The notes under the pieces: model-generated | Told to the model about the DNA's origin: nothing | Seen by the model: the letters and a program-made list of their open reading frames with translations, nothing else | Databases searched by the model: none | Origin: an uncultured Oscillibacter sp. | GTDB lineage: Bacteria > Bacillota > Clostridia > Oscillospirales > Oscillospiraceae | Assembly (NCBI RefSeq): GCF_910587525.1 | Contig: NZ_CAJULS010000146.1 | Coordinates: forward strand, 1-5,035 | DNA: 5,035 nucleotides | Direction: 5' to 3' | In this document: piece after piece, positions 1-5,004 of the stretch | Numbering within the stretch: the stretch's first letter is position 1 | Layout of the letters: every line of letters begins with the position of its first letter | Position numbers and translations under genes: made by a program

Positions 1-167
1 TTTGAGACGCATATATCCAAAACAGCGATCAGCGCTCCCGCAAATGTTCCTACTGCTTTAGCGGACATCTTATTTCCAAAATAGACTAGCAATCCAATAT
101 ACAAAATGCAGGAAAATTCCAGGAATATGCTAATAAACAGCGCATCCGTAATTTGGCATCCTGCCAT
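1..167 (-). CDS. Possible membrane-protein fragment, runs off left edge
   Basis: On the minus strand, a frame that begins with ATG at 167 stays open to the window edge (55 complete codons). It reads as a strongly hydrophobic peptide starting MAGCQITDALFISIFLEF, followed by a second hydrophobic stretch and then an AGALIAVLDICVS segment, so it looks like two to three membrane helices. The frame is also open upstream of 167, with a GTG at 224 as another possible start. Neither start has a convincing ribosome site, so this may be an internal piece or remnant of a larger protein rather than a true N terminus. It could be part of a transporter permease, but I cannot name a family. The AT-rich composition (about 40% GC over 1-120 against GC-rich genes beyond 300) suggests a different origin from its neighbours. 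That the frame codes for protein is inferred from hydrophobicity and openness only. Confidence 0.35.
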   Translation of the reverse strand, partial: MAGCQITDALFISIFLEFSCILYIGLLVYFGNKMSAKAVGTFAGALIAVLDICVS

Positions 168-232
168 AACCGCTGTCTCTGGTATCCGAATGGTTCTGCG
201 CCATTTTCCGTTTCCTGGATGCACCCCGCCTC

Positions 233-261
233 TTGTAAGACGGAAAAGACCGGGATATAAT
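233..261 (+). promoter_or_regulatory. Sigma-A-type promoter of the DUF2974 hydrolase gene
   Basis: A perfect -10 TATAAT lies at 256-261. A 17-bp spacer separates it from TTGTAA at 233-238, which matches the -35 consensus at 4 of 6 positions. Transcription would begin near 267-268, giving a leader of about 32 bases that carries AAGGAG at 288-293, six bases ahead of the ATG at 300. The -10 overlaps a perfect 10-bp palindrome (257-266), which is probably just AT-rich sequence. The spacing and position relative to the gene make this a good call; it is not experimentally shown. Confidence 0.65.
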
Positions 262-299
262 ATTATGCTATAGAGAAGATCACAGAGAAGGAGCGTACT

Positions 300-1472
300 A
301 TGGCAAACCTGATGGATTATCTGGACTGGCGGGGAGATCTGACCCTGGACCAGTCTCCCTTCAATGAGGTGGACAACCTGATTTTGGCGGAGTTGTCTTT
401 TGTGGATTTCCAGGGCACCGTCCCCGGCCCCGGGGAGGGGGAGGGCGTCGTCCTGCGGGAGGCCGCGGAGGCCTTTTTCGCCCGTTTCCCGGAGGGGGAG
501 AAGATCGACATGGGTGTGCTGGTGCCCGGCGCCATTCCGGAGATGCTGGGGAAGATGGCCTCCTCCCGCCGCTTTGGGGCAATGAAGCTCAACTGCTTTA
601 CAGACCACCTGGACGTGGGAAAGGGGGAGCAGTTCGCGGCGCTGACCATTGAGACTGGGGACGGCCTTTTGTACCTCTCCTTCCGGGGTACGGACGACAC
701 CCTTGCGGGCTGGAAGGAGGACTTCGAGCTGGCCTGTATGCCGGAGGTGCCCGCCCAGAAGAAGGCGGTGCGCTACGTCCGGGACACGGCGAAGCAGTAT
801 CCCCGCCGCCGCCTGCGGTTGGGAGGCCACTCCAAGGGCGGAAATCTTGCGGTGTATGCCGGGGTGTTCTGCCCGGCGGCGGTCCAGCGGCGGATCGAGG
901 CCGTCTGGTCCAACGACGGCCCCGGCTTCCATGAGGACCTGTTGGACCTGCCGGAGCACCGGCGGGTGGCGGAGCGCATTTACTCCATTGTGCCAAAGTC
1001 CTCGGTGGTGGGGATGCTCTTGGAGCACGAGGAGGACTACGCCGTGGTGGACAGCGACCAGCTGGGCTTTTTGCAGCACGACGGCTTTTCCTGGCAGGTG
1101 ATGGGGGACCACTTCGTCACACTCCGCCAGGTGACCCGCCAGGCCCGCCTCAGCGACATGGCATTGCGGGAGCTGGTCCACACCATGCCGGTGGAGCGGC
1201 GGGAGAAGTTTGTCGCCGCCCTTTTCGACGTGCTCTCCGCCTCCGGCGCGGTGACGCTGAAGGATTTGAAGGCGGACTCCTTCAAGGCGGCGGGGGCCAT
1301 GGTGAAGGCCATGAAGGACCTGGACAAGGAGACGAGGGACGGCCTTTTGAACTTCGTGGGACTGCTCTTCAAGAGCAACCTGCTGATGACCCTGGAGGGC
1401 ATTCAGGAGGAGACGGAGAAGCGCCGGGCCGTCCGGCGGCGGAGCGGGAAGAAAAAAGGGGAAGAGGCGTAA
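300..1472 (+). CDS. Mbeg1-like / DUF2974 alpha/beta-hydrolase-type protein
   Basis: This 390-residue protein has the layout of the DUF2974 (Mbeg1-like) family, whose members have a lipase-like fold but mostly no proven substrate. The nucleophile elbow is GGHSKGGN at residues 175-182, with Ser178 as the expected nucleophile. Upstream lies FRGTDD (128-133) followed by a GWKEDF segment, the typical lipase-like strand before the elbow. NDGPGF at 205-210 (Asp206) and the GDHF segment with His271 are the best candidates for the remaining triad residues. No signal peptide or membrane helix is visible, so it should be cytoplasmic. The last 100 residues are helical and charged, ending in a very basic tail rich in Arg and Lys. 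The start at 300 is fixed by AAGGAG six bases upstream. The gene stands alone, with its own promoter (233-261) and terminator (1478-1510). An esterase or lipase reaction is an inference from the fold; the family assignment is firmer than the activity. Confidence 0.88.
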   Translation: MANLMDYLDWRGDLTLDQSPFNEVDNLILAELSFVDFQGTVPGPGEGEGVVLREAAEAFFARFPEGEKIDMGVLVPGAIPEMLGKMASSRRFGAMKLNCFTDHLDVGKGEQFAALTIETGDGLLYLSFRGTDDTLAGWKEDFELACMPEVPAQKKAVRYVRDTAKQYPRRRLRLGGHSKGGNLAVYAGVFCPAAVQRRIEAVWSNDGPGFHEDLLDLPEHRRVAERIYSIVPKSSVVGMLLEHEEDYAVVDSDQLGFLQHDGFSWQVMGDHFVTLRQVTRQARLSDMALRELVHTMPVERREKFVAALFDVLSASGAVTLKDLKADSFKAAGAMVKAMKDLDKETRDGLLNFVGLLFKSNLLMTLEGIQEETEKRRAVRRRSGKKKGEEA

Positions 1473-1477
1473 AAGAA

Positions 1478-1510
1478 CCTGGGATGGGCGCGGCCCATCC
1501 CAGGCTTTTT
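1478..1510 (+). terminator. Strong intrinsic terminator shared by convergent genes
   Basis: An 11-bp perfect stem (1478-1488 with 1494-1504) closes a 5-base loop and is followed on the plus strand by CTTTTT. It starts six bases after the stop codon of the hydrolase gene. Read on the minus strand, the same stem is followed by TTCTTTTA, and it lies 13 bases past the stop codon of the putative anti-sigma gene (1517). It therefore probably ends both convergent transcripts, more efficiently on the plus strand because of the better T-run. Confidence 0.9.
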
Positions 1511-1516
1511 GTTGTC

Positions 1517-2704
1517 CTATTTCAGCTCCAGCGGCAGCACATCCTCTCCATACCGGTACTCCAGGGATTCGGCCTGCCGCAGGTCCACCGGTACCGGCCA
1601 GACGAACCGGGAGACCCGCTCCCCGCCGGGCAGGTCGGTATACATCCCCCCACTGGTGTCCAAACGGACCTCCGTGCCGTCCTGCATGACGAGATACCAG
1701 TCTCCTGCTTTATGGAGCCGCTCTGTCTGCTCCCGGTCCGCCCAGTAGATGGTAAGGTTGGTGGGCGTCACTTTGGTGCGCAGGAACGCCATCTCCTCCG
1801 TGGGAAGCGGGCCCATGGTGTTGGTGTTCCAGAACTCAAGAGAGGGGTCGATGTCCCGCAGGGAGGGCTCTCCCAGGGTCGTGCCGCCGCCGGTGGTCAG
1901 GGACTTTGTGGGCTGAATGGCCGGCAGGGAGAACTCCAGCGTAAAGGCTCCCGTCACCGGGATCTCGCCCCAGTTCAGCCCCGGAAGCTCTAATGTCACA
2001 TCCGCGGCGTCCAGCAGTGAGCCGCCCTCCAGGGGTTCAATCCGGTGCCGCATCAAGACCGTCATGGTTCCGTCCTCCCGGACGGTATTTTGGAAGGTTG
2101 CCCATTCGCTATACGTCCCGTCCGACACCGCGGGATCGGTGGTTAGCTTGCAGCCCCTGCCAAAGCGGTAGTCGGGGGACTGAGACGATGGGGTCTCTGA
2201 GGGCCCGCTCACCCCCGCCGTGATGGTGACGTCGCCCACGACAGCCGTCACCTGGGAGTCGAGGGAATCCTCCTCCGGGGGCTGCTCCGGCGCGCCCAGC
2301 AGCTCCTCCAGCTCCTCCTCCGGCGGAAGCCCGTCATATCGCAGCAAAAACCAGATCATGTTCTCCCCCCGGGTCACGGAGTCCACCGTCACGGTGACCC
2401 CGTCCACTGTGGCGCTGACCCCTACGGCGTCGCTCAGCTGGTCGATAAGCCCCATCTGGTCCGTGTGGATGGGCCGTCCCGTCTCTTTCATCCACTGCTG
2501 GCCGAACCACTCCTGAATCCCGGGAATTGCCGCCGCCAGGGCCGTTCCTGCCAGCGCCAGAACCACGATGGCCGCGATCAGCACCATTCGGGGAATTTGC
2601 CGCTTTGCCATTGCCCGCTCCTGTTTTGTCATGTTTAAAACCTCCTGTCTCAGCGCGTCGGAGGCATGAATCTCGTCAAAGGTCTTCCGATACAGATCAT
2701 TCAT
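1517..2704 (-). CDS. DUF4179-type membrane-anchored putative anti-sigma factor
   Basis: The 395-residue product has a short N-terminal cytoplasmic part (1-39) ending in basic residues, one membrane helix at about 40-60 (VLIAAIVVLALAGTALAAA), and a large outside domain of about 330 residues. This is the arrangement of DUF4179 proteins encoded next to ECF sigma factors in Firmicutes. Residues 95-123 read as beta strands with alternating Val/Thr (VDGVTVTVDSVT); a Pro/Glu-rich acidic stretch follows at 126-147, then further beta-rich sequence to the end. No zinc-binding HxxxCxxC motif is present, so it is not a ZAS-type anti-sigma. The start at 2704 has GGAGGAGGG at 2712-2720, formed by the last codons of the sigma gene, eight bases upstream. 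The sigma stop codon ends only 3 bases before it, so the two are co-transcribed and probably translationally coupled. The anti-sigma role is inferred from context and topology. A second in-frame start exists at Met25 (2632). Confidence 0.82.
   Translation of the reverse strand: MNDLYRKTFDEIHASDALRQEVLNMTKQERAMAKRQIPRMVLIAAIVVLALAGTALAAAIPGIQEWFGQQWMKETGRPIHTDQMGLIDQLSDAVGVSATVDGVTVTVDSVTRGENMIWFLLRYDGLPPEEELEELLGAPEQPPEEDSLDSQVTAVVGDVTITAGVSGPSETPSSQSPDYRFGRGCKLTTDPAVSDGTYSEWATFQNTVREDGTMTVLMRHRIEPLEGGSLLDAADVTLELPGLNWGEIPVTGAFTLEFSLPAIQPTKSLTTGGGTTLGEPSLRDIDPSLEFWNTNTMGPLPTEEMAFLRTKVTPTNLTIYWADREQTERLHKAGDWYLVMQDGTEVRLDTSGGMYTDLPGGERVSRFVWPVPVDLRQAESLEYRYGEDVLPLELK
2632..2646 (-). promoter_or_regulatory. 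Internal ribosome site with in-frame ATG inside the anti-sigma gene
   Basis: Within the anti-sigma coding sequence, a perfect AGGAGG at 2641-2646 is followed by eight bases (TTTTAAAC) and an in-frame ATG at 2632 (Met25). The element is as good as the main start of the gene. It would produce a protein lacking the first 24 residues but keeping the basic segment, the membrane helix and the whole outside domain. The motif arises from codons for Gln-Glu-Val, so it may be a coincidence of coding; use in the cell is unproven. Confidence 0.4.
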
Positions 2705-2707
2705 TCC

Positions 2708-3175
2708 TCATCCCTCCTCCGGCGTCACTTTCAGCTTCCCCCTGGCCCGGGCCAGGCGGGTCTGCACGGTGGAGGCGTTCAGGCGCAGAAGCTCCCCGAT
2801 CTCCGCCACGGAATACCCCTCGTAGTAATAGAGGTACAGCGGCACCCGGTATTTCCCCGGCAGGGCCATGACCTCCCGGTAGACCGCCCGGCGCTCCCCG
2901 TCGGAAAACACCGGCGACCGCAGTTCCTCCAGGGATACGGTGTGCCGCCGCCAGGGGCTGCGGGCCATGTCCTTGCAGACGTTCAGCGTCACCCGGGCCA
3001 GCCAGCGGCGCAGGTGCTCGCCGTCCGCGAACTCCGTGTCCGACTGCCAGAGCTTCAGCATCACCGTCTGGGCGGCGTCCTCCGCGTCGGCGGGATTCCG
3101 AAACCAGTTCAGGGCGATGCGGTACACCATGTCCAGGTGGCGCTCCGTGGCAGCGGTAAAGGTACTCTCTGTCAT
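2708..3175 (-). CDS. ECF-family RNA polymerase sigma factor
   Basis: This 155-residue protein is an extracytoplasmic-function sigma-70 factor. Region 2 spans about residues 12-75: the DMVYRIALNWFRNPADAEDAAQ stretch is the core-binding 2.1/2.2 part, and the WLARVTLNVCKDMAR stretch covers 2.3/2.4, which opens the -10 element. Region 4 spans about 98-150 and includes the classic LPGKYRVPLYLYYYEGYS turn and a helix-turn-helix (about 122-143) that reads the -35. Length and order are usual for the family, with no C-terminal extension. Two adjacent ATGs are possible (3178 and 3175). I chose 3175 because AAAGGAGG at 3182-3189 lies six bases from it but only three from the first; the choice changes one residue. 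The gene is first in an operon with the membrane protein at 1517-2704, its expected inhibitor. The target promoters and the signal cannot be told from this window. Confidence 0.92.
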   Translation of the reverse strand: MTESTFTAATERHLDMVYRIALNWFRNPADAEDAAQTVMLKLWQSDTEFADGEHLRRWLARVTLNVCKDMARSPWRRHTVSLEELRSPVFSDGERRAVYREVMALPGKYRVPLYLYYYEGYSVAEIGELLRLNASTVQTRLARARGKLKVTPEEG

Positions 3176-3181
3176 CATCCG

Positions 3182-3189
3182 CCTCCTTT
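3182..3189 (-). promoter_or_regulatory. Ribosome binding site of the ECF sigma gene
   Basis: AAAGGAGG lies three bases before the ATG at 3178 and six before the ATG at 3175. The normal spacing for such a strong site favours 3175 as the start of the sigma factor. Confidence 0.8.
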
Positions 3190-3190
3190 A

Positions 3191-3204
3191 TGAAAAGCTT
3201 TTCA
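3191..3204. repeat. Perfect 14-bp palindrome upstream of the sigma gene
   Basis: TGAAAAGCTTTTCA is its own reverse complement over all 14 bases. It lies one base upstream of the sigma-factor ribosome site and just downstream of an AT-rich TATATAAG element at 3205-3212 that could be a -10 box. In that position it would overlap the transcription start, so it is a candidate operator, or a weak hairpin near the ribosome site. No -35 hexamer was found at normal spacing, so the promoter itself is not firmly placed. Confidence 0.45.
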
Positions 3205-3246
3205 CTTATATAACGGCGCCGGACGTCAGGATATCTCATGCCTGTG

Positions 3247-3294
3247 AAAAAATTGTAAAAAGCCGCCGCGGGCCGGTTTGGTCCGCGGCGGCTT
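3247..3294 (-). terminator. Intrinsic terminator of the DUF362 gene
   Basis: An 11-bp GC-rich stem (3261-3271 with 3283-3293, plus an extra A-T pair) closes an 11-base loop. On the minus strand it is followed by TTTTTACAATTTTTT. It begins about 24 bases after the stop codon at 3318 and separates the DUF362 gene from the sigma-factor operon, so those two units are transcribed independently. There is no T-run on the plus side, so it is one-directional. Confidence 0.9.
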
Positions 3295-3317
3295 CGCTGT
3301 TCAGGGGGCAGACGGGG

Positions 3318-4436
3318 TCAGATTTTCACCAGCTCGTACTGCCGGACGCCCAGCCCCAGCTTCTCGGCGTGCTCCAAGCAGGTCTCCCAGTCCGTGTCCG
3401 GATGGGCGGCCTTGAAGTAGTCCGTGCCGCAGTCACAGTTCACATCCGTCAGGGCGGAGTTGGGAGCCACCGGCTGGGCCAGCACCGCGTCGGCGCAGGC
3501 CTGGTCCAGGGCCACGGGGTCGAAGGAGGCGAACATGCCCACGTCTGCGGCGATGGGCACGTCGTTCTCCCCGTGGCAGTCGCAGTTGGGGGAGATGTCC
3601 AGCACCAGGGAGACGTGGAAGCAGGGACGCCCGTCCACCACGGCCTTGGTGTACTCGGCGATTTTCTTGTTCAGGATGGTGGGGGCCTCGTCATAGAGGC
3701 AGTCGATGGCGTCCTTGGGGCAGACCGCCAGGCACCGGCCGCAGCCCACGCACTTGTCCATGTCGATGGAGGCCTTGCCGTCCGGCCCGAACTGGGGCGC
3801 GCCGTGGGCGCAGATTTTGGCGCAGGCCTTGCAGCCGATGCACTTCTTTTCCTTCACAAAGGGCTTGCCGGAGTTGTGCTGCTCCATCTTCCCCGCCCGG
3901 GAGCCGCAGCCCATGCCGATGTTTTTCAGCGCGCCGCCCATGCCGGCCTGCTCGTGGCCCTTGAAGTGGGTCAGGCTGACGAACACGTCCGCGTCCATCA
4001 CCGCCCGGCCGATCTTGGCCTCCTTCACATACTCGCCGCCCTCCACGGGGACGCAGACCTCGTCGGTGCCCTTGAGCCCGTCGGCGATGATGACGTGACA
4101 GCCGGTGGAGTAGGGGGTGAAGCCGTTGACATAGGCGGATTCGATGTGGTCCAGGGCGTTTTTCCGCCCGCCCACGTACAGGGTGTTGCAGTCTGTCAAA
4201 AAGGGCTTGCCTCCCTGGCTCTTCACCAGGTCCGCAACGGCCTTGGCCCAGTTGGGCCGGAGGTACGCCAGGTTCCCCGGCTCGCCGAAGTGCATTTTGA
4301 CGGCGACATACTTGTCCTCCATGTCGATCTCGCCGAACCCGGCGGTCATCATCAGCCGGGCCAGCTTCTGGGGCAGGTTCTCCCGCCAGCTGGGGCAGCG
4401 GAAGTCCGCAAAATAGACCTTGGATTTCTCAGCCAT
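3318..4436 (-). CDS. DUF362 domain protein with two 4Fe-4S ferredoxin motifs
   Basis: The 372-residue product belongs to the uncharacterised DUF362 iron-sulfur family common in anaerobic Clostridia. A bacterial-ferredoxin-like insert provides two 4Fe-4S motifs: Cys199-x2-Cys202-x2-Cys205-x3-Cys209 and Cys229-x2-Cys232-x2-Cys235-x3-Cys239-Pro. The first lacks the usual proline after the last cysteine. DUF362 segments surround it: KMHFGEPGN (48-55), SLTHFKGHEQAGMGGALKN (154-172), and SPNCDCHGENDVPIAADVG (282-300) followed by a SFDPVALDQA motif. Two NCDC motifs (Cys285/287 and Cys334/336) add possible metal ligands. No signal peptide or membrane helix is present, so it is probably a cytoplasmic electron-transfer or redox protein; partner and reaction are unknown. 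A longer reading to an ATG at 4508 is possible but that codon lies within the -35 box. The start at 4436 has AAGGAG eight bases upstream. The gene is a single transcription unit. Confidence 0.9.
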   Translation of the reverse strand: MAEKSKVYFADFRCPSWRENLPQKLARLMMTAGFGEIDMEDKYVAVKMHFGEPGNLAYLRPNWAKAVADLVKSQGGKPFLTDCNTLYVGGRKNALDHIESAYVNGFTPYSTGCHVIIADGLKGTDEVCVPVEGGEYVKEAKIGRAVMDADVFVSLTHFKGHEQAGMGGALKNIGMGCGSRAGKMEQHNSGKPFVKEKKCIGCKACAKICAHGAPQFGPDGKASIDMDKCVGCGRCLAVCPKDAIDCLYDEAPTILNKKIAEYTKAVVDGRPCFHVSLVLDISPNCDCHGENDVPIAADVGMFASFDPVALDQACADAVLAQPVAPNSALTDVNCDCGTDYFKAAHPDTDWETCLEHAEKLGLGVRQYELVKI

Positions 4437-4444
4437 GTGTCGTT

Positions 4445-4450
4445 CTCCTT
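4445..4450 (-). promoter_or_regulatory. Ribosome binding site fixing the DUF362 start
   Basis: AAGGAG lies eight bases ahead of the ATG at 4436. The upstream ATG at 4508 lies inside the promoter, so the start at 4436 is favoured. Confidence 0.8.
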
Positions 4451-4482
4451 TTTCTGTCGGTTTTCTCAAGATATGCAAGCCT

Positions 4483-4513
4483 ATTGTAGCGCATGGAGTC
4501 CGGTCCATGTCAA
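4483..4513 (-). promoter_or_regulatory. DUF362 gene promoter with 19-bp spacer and dyad (MerR-type layout)
   Basis: On the minus strand a perfect -35 TTGACA (4508-4513) and a -10 TACAAT (4483-4488, 5 of 6) are separated by 19 bp instead of the usual 17. Most of the spacer is filled by an 18-bp dyad (4492-4509) with perfect 6-bp arms CATGGA and TCCATG around a 6-bp centre; it starts on the last two bases of the -35. A-rich tracts just upstream of the -35 resemble an UP element. Transcription would begin near 4474-4476, giving a leader of about 40 bases. The promoter is clear from sequence; control by a MerR-family activator is an inference from the layout, and no such regulator is encoded in the window. 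Confidence 0.75.
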
Positions 4514-4548
4514 GTCCTTTTTTGCGGATTTTGTGCGTTTTGAGCGTG

Positions 4549-4572
4549 AAAAAGGGCGGAAAAACCGCCCTT
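4549..4572 (-). terminator. Intrinsic terminator of the small acidic protein gene
   Basis: An 8-bp stem (4552-4559 with 4565-4572) closes a 5-base loop; read on the minus strand it is followed by further T residues, so that the GC core (GGGCGG/CCGCCC) is followed by TTTTT. It begins three bases past the stop codon at 4576 and lies upstream of the DUF362 promoter, isolating the two genes. Confidence 0.85.
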
Positions 4573-4575
4573 CGT

Positions 4576-4989
4576 TCACTGGTCCAGATCTATGGAGATA
4601 TTGTCCGTGCCGTGCTCGTCAAATTCGTTGAGGTAGACGTCGATGCGGTCCATCAGCTCAGCGTAGTTCTCCCGGGTCAGGGGCTCGCCGTCCATGTCCC
4701 GCAGGGCCAGCTCCTCCGCAAGGATCTCATAGAACACAATGTCCTCGTACCGCTCGATGGCCTCGTGAATACCGCCGTCGGCGTAGGCCCGGGAGGGGAT
4801 CAGATCCCCCTGGTACAGCTCCACCAGCTTGGGCATTCTGTGCCGCAGGCAGTGGGAGAACACCAGGCTCTCCACCTCGTCGTACTCCCGGATGCGGTCG
4901 TTCTCCCGGGTGGAGTTGATAACCCAGTTTCCTATGTATACGAGATCCAGCAGGTAGCGGTACTGCTGCTCCGTCAGCTCGATCTTCAC
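4576..4989 (-). CDS. Hypothetical small acidic protein, GTG start
   Basis: I do not recognise a named family for this 137-residue protein. It opens MKIELTEQQYRYLLDLVYIGNWVINS, an amphipathic helix with several aromatics, followed by a charged helical middle (DRIREYDEVESLVF, then HEAIERYEDIVFYEILAEELALRDM) and a strongly acidic C terminus (DRIDVYLNEFDEHGTDNISIDLDQ). It has one cysteine (Cys47) and no signal peptide, membrane helix or known catalytic motif, so it is most likely a soluble, mainly alpha-helical cytoplasmic protein. The start codon is GTG at 4989, supported by GGGAGGTG (4997-5004) seven bases upstream; no in-frame ATG precedes it within the available 46 bases. Its terminator follows directly (4549-4572). 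Its promoter, or a preceding gene in the same operon, would lie beyond the right edge. That it is a real gene is well supported by the ribosome site, terminator and acidic, non-repetitive composition. Confidence 0.8.
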   Translation of the reverse strand: MKIELTEQQYRYLLDLVYIGNWVINSTRENDRIREYDEVESLVFSHCLRHRMPKLVELYQGDLIPSRAYADGGIHEAIERYEDIVFYEILAEELALRDMDGEPLTRENYAELMDRIDVYLNEFDEHGTDNISIDLDQ

Positions 4990-4996
4990 GGGCGGA

Positions 4997-5004
4997 CACC
5001 TCCC
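4997..5004 (-). promoter_or_regulatory. Ribosome binding site for the GTG-started small gene
   Basis: GGGAGGTG is followed by seven bases and then GTG at 4989. This strong site is the main reason for accepting the non-ATG start. Confidence 0.75.

Noticed and set aside
257..266. 10-bp palindrome ATAATATTAT over the -10 of the hydrolase promoter
   Set aside because: It is purely AT and overlaps a perfect TATAAT box; such palindromes are expected by chance in AT-rich promoter DNA.
649..1101. Plus-strand 150-codon frame inside the hydrolase gene
   Set aside because: It is an alternative frame of a gene with intact catalytic motifs; its Arg/Cys/Ser/Thr-rich translation shows the usual shifted-frame bias.
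1484..1993. Plus-strand 169-codon open frame after the hydrolase gene
   Set aside because: It starts inside the terminator stem and runs antisense to the anti-sigma gene, with no ribosome site of its own.
2392..2402. Near-palindrome GTCACGGTGAC within the anti-sigma gene
   Set aside because: It is explained by codons for the repeated Val-Thr beta strand and has no regulatory context.
3221..3240. CGTC at 3223-3226 on the minus strand as an ECF-type -10 for self-regulation of the sigma gene
   Set aside because: No recognisable AAC-type -35 is present at the right distance, and a four-base match alone is too weak to call.
4437..4508. N-terminal extension of the DUF362 protein to an ATG at 4508
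   Set aside because: The ATG overlaps the -35 box of the gene's own promoter and would lie upstream of the predicted transcript start; the ATG at 4436 has a proper ribosome site.
2940..4631. A very long (563-codon) plus-strand open frame spanning the DUF362 gene and its flanks
   Set aside because: It is antisense to the sigma and DUF362 genes, crosses two terminators and two regulatory regions, and its translation (Val/His/Gly/Ala-rich, low complexity) is typical of a GC-rich antisense shadow. The minus-strand genes have clear families and ribosome sites.
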